A stretch of 58,671 nucleotides of DNA from an uncultured Prevotellaceae bacterium (GCA_945865175.1 CAMBDA010000018.1:1-58671), one strand, 5' to 3'; positions 36,840 through 46,432 are shown, numbered from the stretch's first letter. Translations and numbers: made by a program. The notes: generated from the sequence alone by a model not told the origin.

Positions 36840-37073
36840 ATGCCTAAAAATCAGCAACTAACAGTTTTGGATAGAAACGAGTGTCAAAGTCAGGAAATAG
36901 TTCGAAGGCTGTCCACGCAGAAGGCGGTCACTACGGAAGCCACAAACGCCCTTGGAGAGAAGGTCCACATGAGACTGTGCAGCGAGCCGAACAAATCCGC
37001 AGATGATATTTATGAACGACTAAAGTATAAGAAAATGCCCTTCAGAAAATTCAAAATCGAGAAAAGTTTGTAG
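36840..37073 (+). CDS. small hypothetical ORF abutting the truncated transposase
   Basis: 77 codons starting exactly at the junction with the truncated transposase (MPKNQQLTVLDRNECQSQ...) and ending KFKIEKSL. It is Lys/Arg-rich with no recognised domain and no promoter box. In the adjacent frame a longer coding-like stretch continues through 37096-37147, so it may be the remains of a larger gene. Whether it is translated is doubtful. Confidence 0.25.
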   Translation: MPKNQQLTVLDRNECQSQEIVRRLSTQKAVTTEATNALGEKVHMRLCSEPNKSADDIYERLKYKKMPFRKFKIEKSL

Positions 37074-37095
37074 TACACAGCGCCGCAAATGAAAA

Positions 37096-37147
37096 ACGCA
37101 AAGTACTGGACAGCAGGAAAAACGGACAATTGAATATCAAACTTGGG
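37096..37147 (+). repeat. 52-base repeat, inverted copy at the window end
   Basis: These 52 bases are identical, base for base, to the reverse complement of 58620-58671. Flanks differ on the right side of this copy; the other side cannot be judged because the second copy runs off the window. In one frame both copies read RKVLDSRKNGQLNIKLG. Probably part of a dispersed insertion-like element. Confidence 0.85.
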
Positions 37148-37182
37148 ATAAAATCCCAATTACCAAAGAAAAAGAATAAAAA

Positions 37183-37264
37183 ATGCCAAAAATCTCAAAG
37201 GTTAACTGGTAAAAAATGCCGAAAATCTCAAAGAAGCAAATCCTGAATATGCCGAAAATCTCAA
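37183..37264 (+). repeat. 33-base tandem repeat, three units
   Basis: The core ATGCCRAAAATCTCAA starts at 37183, 37216 and 37249, exactly 33 bases apart. In frame it encodes MPKIS every 11 residues, though stop codons interrupt. The conserved core is about 16 bases, and the rest of each unit diverges. Too few and too degenerate units to be a CRISPR array. Confidence 0.7.
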
Positions 37265-37437
37265 TACATGCTAATCAAATAAAATAATCATAATCATTCG
37301 TCAGGTTCACGGCTTAAGATAAAAAAGCCTATTACACTTGATGATGACGGATGCTACCAGGTGTTGGGAATACTGAGGCATGTGATGTCAAATTAAGGTG
37401 GCTTTACTCACGATAAGAATATTGAACTTTCCGCCAA

Positions 37438-37837
37438 AAGCGTTCCGCGTTCCCTGCGATACGCTTTGTACCTGCACACCTCACACCCCGCTACCCTGTT
37501 TTGAGGCCAGGAGAGGATATTATAAGAGAAAAACAATGGAATTTTGCGTTAATAAATACTAATTCATTTCGCGCGCGCGATATAGACTCAGAATTGGTAT
37601 ATAGGAACGGCTGATTAGTAGATAGAATAGGAGTCTTACACCCCAAATCGCATCGACGGAACGCGGAACGCAGGGAACGCTCAGGGCATAAAACAGGGGT
37701 GCGCTGCTGCCTAACTGGAGAAAAATTGCGGCCCAACTGGGTAGCAAATTTTTTCCAGTTGGGTAGCAAAAAGGGGGTGCTTTACACCCTCTCCTGGCCC
37801 AAGGAAAGGCAAGCGTTCCGCGTTCCCTTCGATACGC
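37438..37837. repeat. noncoding repeat region with GCGTTCCGCGTTCCC elements
   Basis: A 27-base element beginning AAGCGTTCCGCGTTCCC occurs at 37438-37464 and 37811-37837 (one mismatch); a shortened inverted copy, GGAACGCGGAACGC, lies at 37659-37672. Between them are the hairpin at 37713-37760 and a doubled TTGGGTAGCAAA or TGGGTAGCAAA motif. No gene is convincing here. Confidence 0.6.
37713..37760. other. 17-bp stem-loop
   Basis: AACTGGAGAAAAATTGC (37713-37729) pairs with GCAAATTTTTTCCAGTT (37744-37760) at 15 of 17 positions around a 14-base loop. The direct CAACTGGGTAGCAAA / CAGTTGGGTAGCAAA duplication overlaps it. Confidence 0.6.
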
Positions 37838-37915
37838 ATGCGAGCGTGCACACACGTTGGGACAGCCCTACTGCACGGCAGGTCGGAAACAGGGCCGCGC
37901 CAGGTCGGAAATCGC

Positions 37916-37946
37916 TTGCAGGGATGGAAAACTCGTCGTAACTTTG
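37916..37946 (+). promoter_or_regulatory. orphan Bacteroidetes-type promoter
   Basis: TTG at 37916-37918, 20 bases, TAACTTTG at 37939-37946, a full consensus match. The only thing downstream on the plus strand is the short frame at 38034. Confidence 0.6.
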
Positions 37947-38033
37947 CACCGTCCAAATGCAGGAACGGATGCAAGACACCATCTGCAAGAGACACATAAA
38001 CAGCTAAATGCCAACACCAAAACTTTTCACATC

Positions 38034-38210
38034 ATGAGCAAGAACATCAAGGCAGTAGCGCACGAACTGAATACAGGCCAGTATGCTGGCATGGGGAGGC
38101 GCTGGGCCAAACCGGCTTTCATTTGTCAGCTCTTTTTGGGTAATTCATTCCCGAAGTCAGGGTACAGGCGCTCTTCTCCTGCTGGTGCGCATACCGGTTA
38201 TTCCACGTAG
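38034..38210 (+). CDS. short ORF behind the orphan promoter, probably a gene fragment
   Basis: 58 codons, MSKNIKAVAHELNTGQYAGM then GRRWAKPAFICQL, ending in sequence that overlaps the tail of the opposing glycosidase remnant. The N-terminal 30 residues look coding (high GC in third positions), the rest does not. It is likely the beginning of a gene cut off by a rearrangement; the leader from the promoter is about 80 bases. No family recognised. Confidence 0.3.
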   Translation: MSKNIKAVAHELNTGQYAGMGRRWAKPAFICQLFLGNSFPKSGYRRSSPAGAHTGYST

Positions 38211-38800
38211 ATTAACCAACCTTTGCGGGGCTCAACGGGCAGTGTCTCACCGTCAGTCAGCTGCATAGCGGGTTGGAACGTATCCATGGCTGGGATGACA
38301 TAGCGAGGCTTGTGGGGACGGAGTTGCCTACGGAGAGCAGCAGTTTCTTTCCGCGTTGATAAACAGTGACCTTCACGGCTTCGTCGTCGGCAGGCGTATC
38401 TTGAGGTATATCCAATCCGAACCAGAGTGGCTGTACCTGCCCTCTGGCCACCTGTACCTGCTTAGTAAAGGGCTTACCGTCAGGATTTACTCCCTCGGTA
38501 TTGAAGCAGGTGAAGCGCTCTTTGCCTAACACCGTGGAACCATTGGTAAAGTCCGAAGCCTCGTATCGCACATGCTCCAAGGTGGTGGAGGGACTCCTTA
38601 CACCCAGTTGGAAGGCATAGTACTCGTTCGGGGCTGCTGTTCCAGTAAAGGGAACGCCAGGAACACACTCCATCCACTGGAATGGAAGATGTTGACGCAT
38701 GCGGATGGGCCGTGCCCGGTTTTCCGTCTACTGCAGCAGTCTGAACCATGATGCTGTTGCGAGGAAAGTTGCAATCGTCTCATCCATAGCCAAATACAGT
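38198..38800 (-). pseudogene. remnant of a secreted glycoside hydrolase with internal deletion
   Basis: The central frame (38700 to 38257) reads FQWMECVPGVPFTGTAAPNE, then FQLGVRSPSTTLEHVRYEAS and VQPLWFGLDIPQDTP, the N-terminal beta domain seen in Bacteroidales glycoside hydrolases of the DUF4091/DUF6067 (GH123-like) type. Upstream, a different frame holds NSIMVQTAAVDGKPGT, and downstream another ends AMQLTDGETLPVEPRKGWLI and a stop at 38198. So the gene has frameshifts and has lost its catalytic centre. Not functional. Confidence 0.6.
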
Positions 38801-38807
38801 TGCTTCC

Positions 38808-39302
38808 CTAGTATTCAATCTTGTCCGTCTTTGCCTCCCAAGCCCGGAAGGCCCTCAGCGCCTGTTCCCGCATCATCATCCGTGTGGGGATGGAACGAGT
38901 GGCGGGCTCGCGGTCTATCTCCTCGTAGATGAACTTGTCCCCGAAATGGATGGCCTCGGCATCCTCCTTGGTGTTGCCATAGAAGATGCGGCTGATGCCA
39001 GCCCAATAGATGGCGCTGAGACACATGGGGCAAGGCTCGCAACTGGTGTAGATGGTGCAGCCGGTGAGTTTGAAGCTGGCAAGCCGGCTGCATGCAGCCC
39101 TGATGGCATTCACCTCGGCATGGGCTGTGGGGTCGTTGTTGGCTGTCACCCGGTTCACGCCCGTGGCAATAATTTCACCGTCCCTCACGATTACTGCTCC
39201 GAAGGGACCGCCTCCGTTAGCCACATTCTCTATACTGAGGTCTATGGCTCTCTGCATGAAAGCCCTGTCCTGATTGCTTATATGAGTGTCTTCTGGTGTC
39301 AT
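38808..39302 (-). CDS. guaD: guanine deaminase / cytidine-deaminase-fold nucleoside deaminase
   Basis: 164 residues from the ATG at 39302, 16 bases after the GH110 stop, suggesting co-transcription. Zinc-site motifs are HAEVNAI (His and catalytic Glu) and PCPMC (two Cys), with TSCEPCPMCLSAIYWAGI. The C terminus EEIDREPATRSIP...MMREQALRAF resembles short guanine deaminases of the GuaD type rather than the tRNA deaminase TadA, in which the tail differs. Converts guanine to xanthine in the cytoplasm. Confidence 0.82.
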   Translation of the reverse strand: MTPEDTHISNQDRAFMQRAIDLSIENVANGGGPFGAVIVRDGEIIATGVNRVTANNDPTAHAEVNAIRAACSRLASFKLTGCTIYTSCEPCPMCLSAIYWAGISRIFYGNTKEDAEAIHFGDKFIYEEIDREPATRSIPTRMMMREQALRAFRAWEAKTDKIEY

Positions 39303-39318
39303 ACGGCTATAATGATTG

Positions 39319-40965
39319 TTATTTGTTGTTGTCACTGTCCCGATCGTCCAGCTCCCGTACGCCCTCGGCCTGATAGCGCAAGGGGCAGTCCTCATAGGTA
39401 TTGCCCTCCATCACCACACGGCCATGAATCTTGGGAGCATCGGCTCCCCACCCCGACACGCCGAACGACATCACACAGTTGCCGCCCAATGCCGTACAAC
39501 TGCGGAATCGGTTGTTGCGGATGAGGAGCGTGGACAACCTGCCCGACTCGTACCAGTACTCTGCCAGGTCGTTGCCCACCAGCGCCTTGTAGCAGTGGCT
39601 GATGTCGTTGTCCTCCACCCGCATAAGTCCGCGTCCCGAGAGCCTTATGTGCGGAAAATGGGACAGGTGGCATCCCTTGATGCTCACATCCGGACAGAGC
39701 GTGATGTTCTCCACCAGTGAACCTGCAGGAATGGTGTCGACAGTCTCCCTGACCTCCACCCGGCACAGGAAGCCATCCTCTTCCGAGGGAGTCATGCGCC
39801 TGACCCGCGCCTTGGCCAGCAGACGGCGCGTGTGGGGTTCCACTATCTCCAGGCTGTCGCCCGGCCGGTAGGGGAAGAAGCGCTCGTGCTGCAGGTGGCA
39901 GGCACGCAGCTGGAGGGTGTGCCCCTGTGCCTGCTCCACCCGCAGGTAGTTGCCATGCACATTGATGACATCATCCAGCGAATGTCCGGCCCGTGTGTGG
40001 GTGATGGACACATGGCCATAGCAGTTGATACACTGGAAGATGTCGGCCGTCACAGAGACCTCCTCCCCTGCTGCTGGCCACACGTCGACATGGTCGTAGC
40101 TGATGTCGCCACTGCGCTGGGCCACAAACGCCATGCCACCGAACCGGCGCACCTTCACGCCGCTGACGCGCACATCCTCGCTCCCATCCATGAAGCAGGC
40201 TATCCGACGCCGTTTCTCAGCTAGATTGAGCACCACACGCTCCCCCACACTGAAGGGGGAAAGGATGCTCTTAGGGTGAGGGTCACCATAGTACCGGCAG
40301 TCCATCGTATGGGCATCCACAGCCTGTCCCCGTATGCCCATGAATCCAGCAGGAAACTCATTCTTGTCGCCGGCCGACCGAGGGGTCATCAGGTAGCAGA
40401 TGGAGAGGCGGCTGATGGCATGCACAGAGATACGGCCGTCAGTGGTGCACACATCGGTGCCCCCGGTGGAGAAGCGTATGTTTCCCTCCTCATCGGTGCG
40501 GAAATCCGTGTCATCCCCCAGCCGGACACGGAAACCGTCGGCCTGCTTCTCAGTGATGCGGAACTGGACAGCCGAGGGGAAGCGGGTGGTGATGATGAAG
40601 TCTTTCAGGCATATCTGCCTGCTCTGCAGGAGTGCAAAGGGGAAGGCCTCTCCGTAGAAAACCAGCGTGGACCCACGTCCGTCGATGGTGATGCCACGCT
40701 TGCCCACAATGGGGAAAACCACACGCTTCAGGCCACCGGTATTGTTGGAGGGATAGAGTTCCATGGGGCGTGCAGCCGTGTCACAGAAATGGTATTCGCC
40801 CTGTTCCAGGATGAGCGTGTCGCCCCGCCGCATCCGGTCGATGAGCGCCATAACCTCGGCTGTGCGGTCGGCCTGTCCCTGCGGATGCAGGACATAATTG
40901 CGGGCCTGAGCGGGCTGTGAGAAGAGGAGAAACAGGAGCGAGAGAAAGAAGAATGGGTGATACAT
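39319..40965 (-). CDS. secreted right-handed beta-helix glycosidase, probable GH110 alpha-1,3-galactosidase
   Basis: 548 residues with a signal peptide (MYHPFFFLSLLFLLFSQPAQA). A right-handed parallel beta-helix is suggested by repeating short strands (GITIDGRGSTLVF, VRVSGVKVRRFGGM, VSIKGCHLSHFPHI, MRVEDNDISHC). The HSLDDVINVHGNYLRV segment, with its Asp pair, matches the active-site region of GH110 enzymes, which remove alpha-1,3-galactose from blood-group B or linear epitopes. Which subtype cannot be told. Consistent with a mucosal habitat. Paired with the downstream deaminase only by position. Confidence 0.72.
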   Translation of the reverse strand: MYHPFFFLSLLFLLFSQPAQARNYVLHPQGQADRTAEVMALIDRMRRGDTLILEQGEYHFCDTAARPMELYPSNNTGGLKRVVFPIVGKRGITIDGRGSTLVFYGEAFPFALLQSRQICLKDFIITTRFPSAVQFRITEKQADGFRVRLGDDTDFRTDEEGNIRFSTGGTDVCTTDGRISVHAISRLSICYLMTPRSAGDKNEFPAGFMGIRGQAVDAHTMDCRYYGDPHPKSILSPFSVGERVVLNLAEKRRRIACFMDGSEDVRVSGVKVRRFGGMAFVAQRSGDISYDHVDVWPAAGEEVSVTADIFQCINCYGHVSITHTRAGHSLDDVINVHGNYLRVEQAQGHTLQLRACHLQHERFFPYRPGDSLEIVEPHTRRLLAKARVRRMTPSEEDGFLCRVEVRETVDTIPAGSLVENITLCPDVSIKGCHLSHFPHIRLSGRGLMRVEDNDISHCYKALVGNDLAEYWYESGRLSTLLIRNNRFRSCTALGGNCVMSFGVSGWGADAPKIHGRVVMEGNTYEDCPLRYQAEGVRELDDRDSDNNK

Positions 40966-41021
40966 GGAAAACTGTGTATATTTTTTTAAGGTTGAACTAA
41001 TTCGGGGGCCGTCTGCCCCCT

Positions 41022-42032
41022 CTATTCAGGAATGATATCGTCTTTGGAGGGAAGGGATTTCCAGCCCTCGCCAAAAGTGTCATAGGCATCGGTCACCACC
41101 ACAAAGGCACGAGGGTCGGCCTCCTTGATGGTGTGCTTCACACGGTCCACCTCGCCCTGCTTCACCACCAGGAAGAGCATCTCCTTCTCCTTGCCCGTGT
41201 AGAGGCCGCTGCTCTTGATGCGGGTGGCCGTGCGGTCCATGTCGTGAAGGATGAAGCGATGTAGGGGCACAAGGTCGAGGTCGCTGATTACAAAGATGAG
41301 CTTGTCGTCCTTGGCACCGTTAATGACATAGCTGATAACCTGTGAAATGATATAGATGGACACCAGCGAATAGAGCGACAGGTACCAGCCCGTAGAGGCT
41401 TCGCTCTCGTCCTGGCCAATGCCGAACCCTATGACCAGAAGGCCACACAGCACCACCAGACCGTCGACCATCAGGATGGCACGGCTGAAGCGTATGCCCA
41501 TGTACTTCTGCATGATAAGGGCGATGATGTCCGACCCACCCGTGGAAGCCTGGCTCTTGACCACCAGGCCGGAACCAATGCCGATGACCGCACCGCCCAC
41601 AATGGTGGTGAGTATCAGGTGATGGCTCAGGTCGAGCCTTCCGCCGGCCAGAAAGGCAGGGTCGAGGCTGTGCAGGGCCTCGGGAGGGTACACAAGAGCC
41701 GTGATGAGGTTCATGAGCGTGGGAGTGAGCAGGGCGGCCACGATGGTGCGTGTGCCCAGCTTGCTGCCCAGGAGCCACACCGAAAGGATGAGCAGGGGGA
41801 TGTCGAACATGTAGCCGAACGTACCCACCTGGATGGAAGGGAAAAGGTTGTGGAGCACAATGCTGAGCCCATACACGCCGCCAGGCACGATGTTGTAGGG
41901 ATTGATGAAGACCACAAAGCCCGCGGCCAGAATGGTGCATCCGGCAATGATGCCTGCCCACGAGGCCCACCACTCACGCTGGATGAGGTGGTGGCGGGCC
42001 TGCTGTAGATAAGTGTCCAATAGATGCTTCAT
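41022..42032 (-). CDS. YitT family membrane protein (DUF2179)
   Basis: 336 residues from the ATG at 42032, 26 bases after cysS. Five to six transmembrane helices (about residues 20-225, including GIIAGCTILAAGFVVFINP and GLSIVLHNLF) with the YitT hallmark QASTGGSDIIAL, then a soluble DUF2179 domain (about 235-325; SSGLYTGKEKEMLFLVV). The function of the family is unknown; a small-molecule transport role is suspected. Last gene of the rpoN-PAP2-purE-ispG-cysS leftward run. Confidence 0.85.
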   Translation of the reverse strand: MKHLLDTYLQQARHHLIQREWWASWAGIIAGCTILAAGFVVFINPYNIVPGGVYGLSIVLHNLFPSIQVGTFGYMFDIPLLILSVWLLGSKLGTRTIVAALLTPTLMNLITALVYPPEALHSLDPAFLAGGRLDLSHHLILTTIVGGAVIGIGSGLVVKSQASTGGSDIIALIMQKYMGIRFSRAILMVDGLVVLCGLLVIGFGIGQDESEASTGWYLSLYSLVSIYIISQVISYVINGAKDDKLIFVISDLDLVPLHRFILHDMDRTATRIKSSGLYTGKEKEMLFLVVKQGEVDRVKHTIKEADPRAFVVVTDAYDTFGEGWKSLPSKDDIIPE

Positions 42033-42058
42033 GGGGTAGAAAAGGGATGGGGAGGGTG

Positions 42059-43558
42059 TCACTTGTTGAGCGTCCATGTGCAGCCGTCCTTGGTGTCCTT
42101 CACATCAAAGCCCAAGGCTGCCAGGTCGTCACGAATCTTGTCGCTGAGTACCCAGTTCTTCTCGGCCTTGGCCTGGATGCGCTGCTGCAGGAGCATGTCC
42201 ACGACTGCAGAGAATGCCTCCTCGCGGGCCTTGTTGCCCTGGGCCGTGTCTTCCTTCAGGCCCAGTATGTCGAAGGCAAAGGTGCGGAACACCTCGGTGA
42301 GCGACGCTGCCACTTCGGCGGTAATGGAAGCCTTCTTGTCGATGACCGTATTGACGGTGCGGCAGGCATCGAACAGATGGCTGATGACCAGCGGGGAGGC
42401 CAGGTCGTCGTTCATCGCATCGTAGCATTGCTGGCGCAGCTGTTCCACATAGGCGGCCTCCACGGCCGGTGTGCCCTTCACCTTCTGTCCGCCGGCCATG
42501 CGGCGCAGGTTCTTCCATCCCTCCATCAGGCGGGCAAGCCCCTTCTCTGCGGCCTGCAGCGCCTCGTTGCTGAAGTCCACCGTGGAGCGGTAGTGTGCCT
42601 GCAGGATGAAGAAGCGTATGGTCATGGGCGAGTAGGGCTGGGACAGTTTCTCGTGGTCTCCGGCAAAGAACTGTGGCAGGGTGATGAAGTTGTTGTACGA
42701 CTTTCCCATCTTCTTGCCGTCGATGGTGATCATATTGTTGTGCATCCAATAGTGTACCATCTGGTCGCCCTGGCTGGCCACAGCCTGGGCAATCTCGCAT
42801 TCATGATGGGGGAACACCAAATCCATTCCGCCTCCGTGGATGTCGAAATGGTTGCCCAGATACTTGCGTCCCATGGCCGTACACTCGCAGTGCCATCCAG
42901 GGAAGCCCTGGCTCCAGGGACTGGGCCAGCGCATGATGTGCTCGGGCTGTGCCTTCTTCCACAGTGCAAAGTCGGCCTGGTTTTTCTTCTCGCCTATGCC
43001 GGAAAGTTCACGGCTGGCATCCTTGATGTTCTCCAGCGAACGGCCCGAAAGAATGCCATAGTGGTGCTGCTGGTTGTACTTTTCCACATCAAAATAGACA
43101 CTGCCGTTGCTCTCATAAGCAAAACCGTTTTTCATGATTTCGTCCACCAGCTGCTGCTGCTCGATGATATGGCCTGTGGCATGAGGCTCAATGCTGGGGG
43201 GCAGACAGCCCAGGGCCTCCATGGCTTCATGGAAGCGGTTGGTGTAATACTGGGCCACCTCCATGGGCTCCAGCTGTTCCAGTCGGGCCTTCTTGGCAAT
43301 TTTGTCCTCGCCCTCGTCGGCATCGTGCTCCAGGTGGCCCACGTCCGTGATGTTGCGTACATAGCGTACCTTGTAGCCAATGTGTGTGAGGTAGCGGAAC
43401 AGGAGGTCAAAGGTGATGGCCGGACGGGCATGTCCCAGATGGGCATCGCCATATACTGTGGGACCGCATACATACATGCCCACCCTTCCCTCATGCAGGG
43501 GGCGGAAAAGCTCCTTCTGCCTGCTGAGTGTATTGTAGATAATCAGTGGTTGTGTCAT
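42059..43558 (-). CDS. cysS: cysteinyl-tRNA synthetase
   Basis: 499 residues, slightly longer than the E. coli enzyme. Class I signatures: HLGH at residues 40-43 (HIGH motif) and KKMGKS (KMSKS motif); the zinc-binding residues are in [13 protein letters not shown] and [10 protein letters not shown] plus FPHHECE. It charges tRNA-Cys in the cytoplasm. The start ATG overlaps the ispG stop (ATGA), so the two are translationally coupled. Confidence 0.97.
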   Translation of the reverse strand: MTQPLIIYNTLSRQKELFRPLHEGRVGMYVCGPTVYGDAHLGHARPAITFDLLFRYLTHIGYKVRYVRNITDVGHLEHDADEGEDKIAKKARLEQLEPMEVAQYYTNRFHEAMEALGCLPPSIEPHATGHIIEQQQLVDEIMKNGFAYESNGSVYFDVEKYNQQHHYGILSGRSLENIKDASRELSGIGEKKNQADFALWKKAQPEHIMRWPSPWSQGFPGWHCECTAMGRKYLGNHFDIHGGGMDLVFPHHECEIAQAVASQGDQMVHYWMHNNMITIDGKKMGKSYNNFITLPQFFAGDHEKLSQPYSPMTIRFFILQAHYRSTVDFSNEALQAAEKGLARLMEGWKNLRRMAGGQKVKGTPAVEAAYVEQLRQQCYDAMNDDLASPLVISHLFDACRTVNTVIDKKASITAEVAASLTEVFRTFAFDILGLKEDTAQGNKAREEAFSAVVDMLLQQRIQAKAEKNWVLSDKIRDDLAALGFDVKDTKDGCTWTLNK

Positions 43559-45258
43559 TGTATATTCTGTTTTTGATTGTTAGAATCTTGTGAGATAGCT
43601 TTCTGGTCCTCCTCGATAAAGGCGAGCAGGCGTTCCACCGCTTCCTCCTCAGGGATATTCTTTTCCACGCAGGTCTTCTGTTTGTAGAGGCTCACCTTCC
43701 CCTTGGCGGCTCCCACATAGCCATAGTCGGCATCGGCCATTTCGCCAGGGCCGTTGACGATACATCCCATGATGGCTATCTTCAGCCCCTTGAGATGACT
43801 GGTGGCCGCCTTGATGCGGGCGATAGTGCCCTCCAGATCGTAGAGCGTGCGCCCGCACCCAGGACAGGAGATGTATTCCGTCTTGGTGAAGCGTGCGCGT
43901 GCAGCCTGCAGGATGCTGAAGGCCAGCGAACGCACCTGCTCCTGGGGAATGGCGTCGGTGTGGTTCTGCAGAATAAGGCCGTCGAAGAGCCCGTCGATAA
44001 ACAGGACACCCGTGTCGGCAGCCGCCTTCAGCTGAAGGCTCTGCAGCTGCGTCTCGGCATATTCCTGGCAGGCCACCAACGGGTTTTGCAGCCCCAGATT
44101 CATCAGGGCAAAGGCCAGTGCGCGGTGCTCTCCCAGCCGGTTGGCTGTGCGCGGACGGCTCACAACCACCACCTCGGGATGCTTGCGCAGGAATTCGGCC
44201 GTATCGGCATCAAAGGTGAAGGGATTGGCCGTGACGGCAGAGGTGACGGGGATGTCGTCCCATACCACGGGCACCTGACCGCCACCCACCTCACCCATAC
44301 GGGCAGAGATGCGACGAACAGGGCGGAACCAGTCGTAGCCTGCAGGAGCCTGGGCATCGGAGGGCACAGGCAGGTCGGCCTCACGCCGGTAGGTGGTGAC
44401 ATAATCGACAAGGAAGCGTGCCACAGGAATCTCGCGCTCAGGAGCCTCGGAGAGCGACACACGGATGGTGTCACCAATGCCGTCCTGCAGCAGGGCGCCT
44501 ATGCCCACAGCACTCTTGATGCGCCCGTCTTCGCCCTCGCCGGCTTCCGTAACCCCCAGGTGAACGGGGAAGTCCATGCCCTCGCGCGTCATCTGCGCCA
44601 CCAGCAGGCGCATGCTCTGCACCATCACCACCGTGTTGCTGGCCTTGATGCTGATGACCACATCCATGAACTGCTCACGCATGCAGATGCGCAGAAACTC
44701 CATGCAGCTCTCCACAATGCCCTCGGGGGTGTCGCCATAGCGGCTCATGATGCGGTCGGACAGGCTGCCATGGTTCACACCGATACGCACGGCCGTATGG
44801 TGGGCACGGCAGATGTTGAGGAAGGGTACAAGCCGCTCCTCTATTTTCTGCAGCTCTGCCTGGTATGCTTCATCGGTGTACTCGATGTGCCTGAACTTGC
44901 GGGCTGCATCCACATAGTTGCCGGGGTTGATACGCACCTTCTCGCAATAGCGTGCGGCCACTTCGGCCACAGCCGGATTGAAATGCACGTCGGCCACCAG
45001 CGGCACGTTGCACCCTGCCTCGCGCACTCCGGCATTGATGGCACGCATGTTTTCCGCCTCACGCGTGCCCTGAGTGGTGAGGCGCACATATTCGCCTCCG
45101 GCCCTCGCGATGCGGAGCACCTGGGCCACAGAGGCCTGGGTATCCATCGTAGAGGTGGTGTTCATCGACTGCACCCTGATGGGCTCAGGTCCGCCCAGCG
45201 GTGTGTTGCCCACATGAACCACATGGCTCAGACGCCTTCGGTAGTTGAAGAGGTTCAT
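43555..45258 (-). CDS. ispG: 4-hydroxy-3-methylbut-2-enyl-diphosphate synthase (GcpE), long form
   Basis: 567 residues, much longer than the 370 of E. coli IspG: a central insertion (about residues 240-400) of the kind found in Bacteroidetes, Chlamydiae and plants separates the TIM-barrel half (VRVNPGNY-like [21 protein letters not shown]) from the iron-sulphur half ([22 protein letters not shown]). It reduces the cyclic MEcPP with a [4Fe-4S] cluster in the MEP isoprenoid pathway. The stop overlaps the cysS start by 4 bases; the start is 1 base after the purE stop, so translation is tightly linked along the operon. Confidence 0.96.
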   Translation of the reverse strand: MNLFNYRRRLSHVVHVGNTPLGGPEPIRVQSMNTTSTMDTQASVAQVLRIARAGGEYVRLTTQGTREAENMRAINAGVREAGCNVPLVADVHFNPAVAEVAARYCEKVRINPGNYVDAARKFRHIEYTDEAYQAELQKIEERLVPFLNICRAHHTAVRIGVNHGSLSDRIMSRYGDTPEGIVESCMEFLRICMREQFMDVVISIKASNTVVMVQSMRLLVAQMTREGMDFPVHLGVTEAGEGEDGRIKSAVGIGALLQDGIGDTIRVSLSEAPEREIPVARFLVDYVTTYRREADLPVPSDAQAPAGYDWFRPVRRISARMGEVGGGQVPVVWDDIPVTSAVTANPFTFDADTAEFLRKHPEVVVVSRPRTANRLGEHRALAFALMNLGLQNPLVACQEYAETQLQSLQLKAAADTGVLFIDGLFDGLILQNHTDAIPQEQVRSLAFSILQAARARFTKTEYISCPGCGRTLYDLEGTIARIKAATSHLKGLKIAIMGCIVNGPGEMADADYGYVGAAKGKVSLYKQKTCVEKNIPEEEAVERLLAFIEEDQKAISQDSNNQKQNIQ

Positions 45259-45259
45259 G

Positions 45260-45766
45260 TCAGTTTGTCTTGAATCGGTATTTCACTTCGGCCAGTTCAC
45301 GGTTGGCCTTTACAATCTTGTCCTTGAGCCCCTCCTTATGCTGGCTGATGCGCGCGGCCAGTGTCTCATCGGACAATGCCAGCATCTCCACAGCCAGGAT
45401 GGCCGCATTCTGTGCCGCATTCACGCCCACTGTGGCCACGGGAATGCCTGGAGGCATCTGGATGATGCTGAGCATGGCATCGAGGCCGTCCAGCATGCCC
45501 TTGATGGGTACGCCAATCACGGGCACCGTGGTACCTGCTGCAATGACACCCGGCAATGCGGCAGCCATGCCGGCTCCGGCAATGATCACCTTGATGCCCC
45601 GCTCCCTGGCCTGACCGGCAAACTGTTCCACTTCGGCCGGAGTGCGGTGGGCACTCAGGGCGTTGATTTCGAACGGGACTTCCATTTCATCCAAAAACTT
45701 GGCAGCCTTCTCCATGACCGGGAGGTCGCTGGTGCTGCCCATGATAATGCTGACAATGGGTTTCAT
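45260..45766 (-). CDS. purE: N5-carboxyaminoimidazole ribonucleotide mutase (class I PurE)
   Basis: 168 residues. The motifs GSTSDLPVM (substrate phosphate site), SAHRTP (with the catalytic His) and AGAGMAAALPG identify class I PurE, which converts N5-CAIR to CAIR in purine synthesis. The PurK partner is not in the window. It lies one base upstream of ispG in the same operon and 54 bases after the PAP2 gene. Confidence 0.95.
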   Translation of the reverse strand: MKPIVSIIMGSTSDLPVMEKAAKFLDEMEVPFEINALSAHRTPAEVEQFAGQARERGIKVIIAGAGMAAALPGVIAAGTTVPVIGVPIKGMLDGLDAMLSIIQMPPGIPVATVGVNAAQNAAILAVEMLALSDETLAARISQHKEGLKDKIVKANRELAEVKYRFKTN

Positions 45767-45820
45767 AATGGTTTATCGAATGTTTGTTGTTCTGTATATA
45801 TTAATATTGTACTTTGCACG

Positions 45821-46432
45821 TCAGGTGAGGATGATGCCGAAATAGCCGCACACGATGCCCACCGCCGAACCGCCCAGCACCTGCCCCAGCGTGTGCTGTC
45901 TGAGCAGCATGCGGCTGGTCATCACCAGACCGTCGAGCAGAATGGCGCCACACAGCCACCACACGGGATTGAAGCCGAAGATGGAGGCATAGGCCATCAG
46001 CGATCCGATGATACCACCGGCACCGGCCGAGTGCATGCTTATCTTCCATCGCATGTTCACCACCAGACACACACAATGGATGAGCAGCGAGGAGGCGATA
46101 ATGGCTCCCATGAACATGGGCAGCCGCATCACCTGCATCAGCCGCAGGCAGCAGAAATAGCACACCAGGCTGATGATGTAGGGCCATGCACGCCTATGTC
46201 GGATGCGCAGCTGCAGGGCAGAGAGGCCATGAATGCGCCGATAGCAGTAGATACCCAGCGCAGGCATGAACACGGTGAAGAGATACACCACGCCCAGCAC
46301 ACACGCCTTGTATTGCCAGGGGACTACGGACATGTAGGTGAACGTGAAAAGAATGAAGAAGCCCACCAACGGATAATAGGTGGGACGGAACACCGAGGAC
46401 AGGATGCGGGCCGCCAGAATGAGGGTTCTCAT
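45821..46432 (-). CDS. PAP2 superfamily membrane phosphatase
   Basis: 203 residues with five or six transmembrane helices. The PAP2 active-site pieces are KISMHSAGAGG (with the first His) and SRMLLRQHTLGQVLGG (Arg and second His). These enzymes dephosphorylate lipid phosphates such as phosphatidate or undecaprenyl diphosphate, with the active site usually facing the periplasm. Its ATG overlaps the rpoN stop (ATGA). Confidence 0.85.
   Translation of the reverse strand: MRTLILAARILSSVFRPTYYPLVGFFILFTFTYMSVVPWQYKACVLGVVYLFTVFMPALGIYCYRRIHGLSALQLRIRHRRAWPYIISLVCYFCCLRLMQVMRLPMFMGAIIASSLLIHCVCLVVNMRWKISMHSAGAGGIIGSLMAYASIFGFNPVWWLCGAILLDGLVMTSRMLLRQHTLGQVLGGSAVGIVCGYFGIILT

Larger units (their letters stand above)
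37074..37437. other. gene-free decayed segment
   Basis: Apart from the 52-base repeat (37096-37147) and the 33-base tandem repeat (37183-37264), this segment has only a short coding-like tail on the plus strand (about 37319-37396, reading KKPITLDDDGCYQVLGILRH and then a stop) that may be the C-terminal end of a lost gene. Confidence 0.4.

Noticed and set aside
37183..37264. Possible CRISPR array
   Set aside because: Only three units, the conserved core is 16 bases, the remainder differs in part only, and no cas gene is nearby.
42047..43576. Plus-strand frame of about 509 codons opposite cysS
   Set aside because: Antisense shadow of an unmistakable cysteinyl-tRNA synthetase gene.
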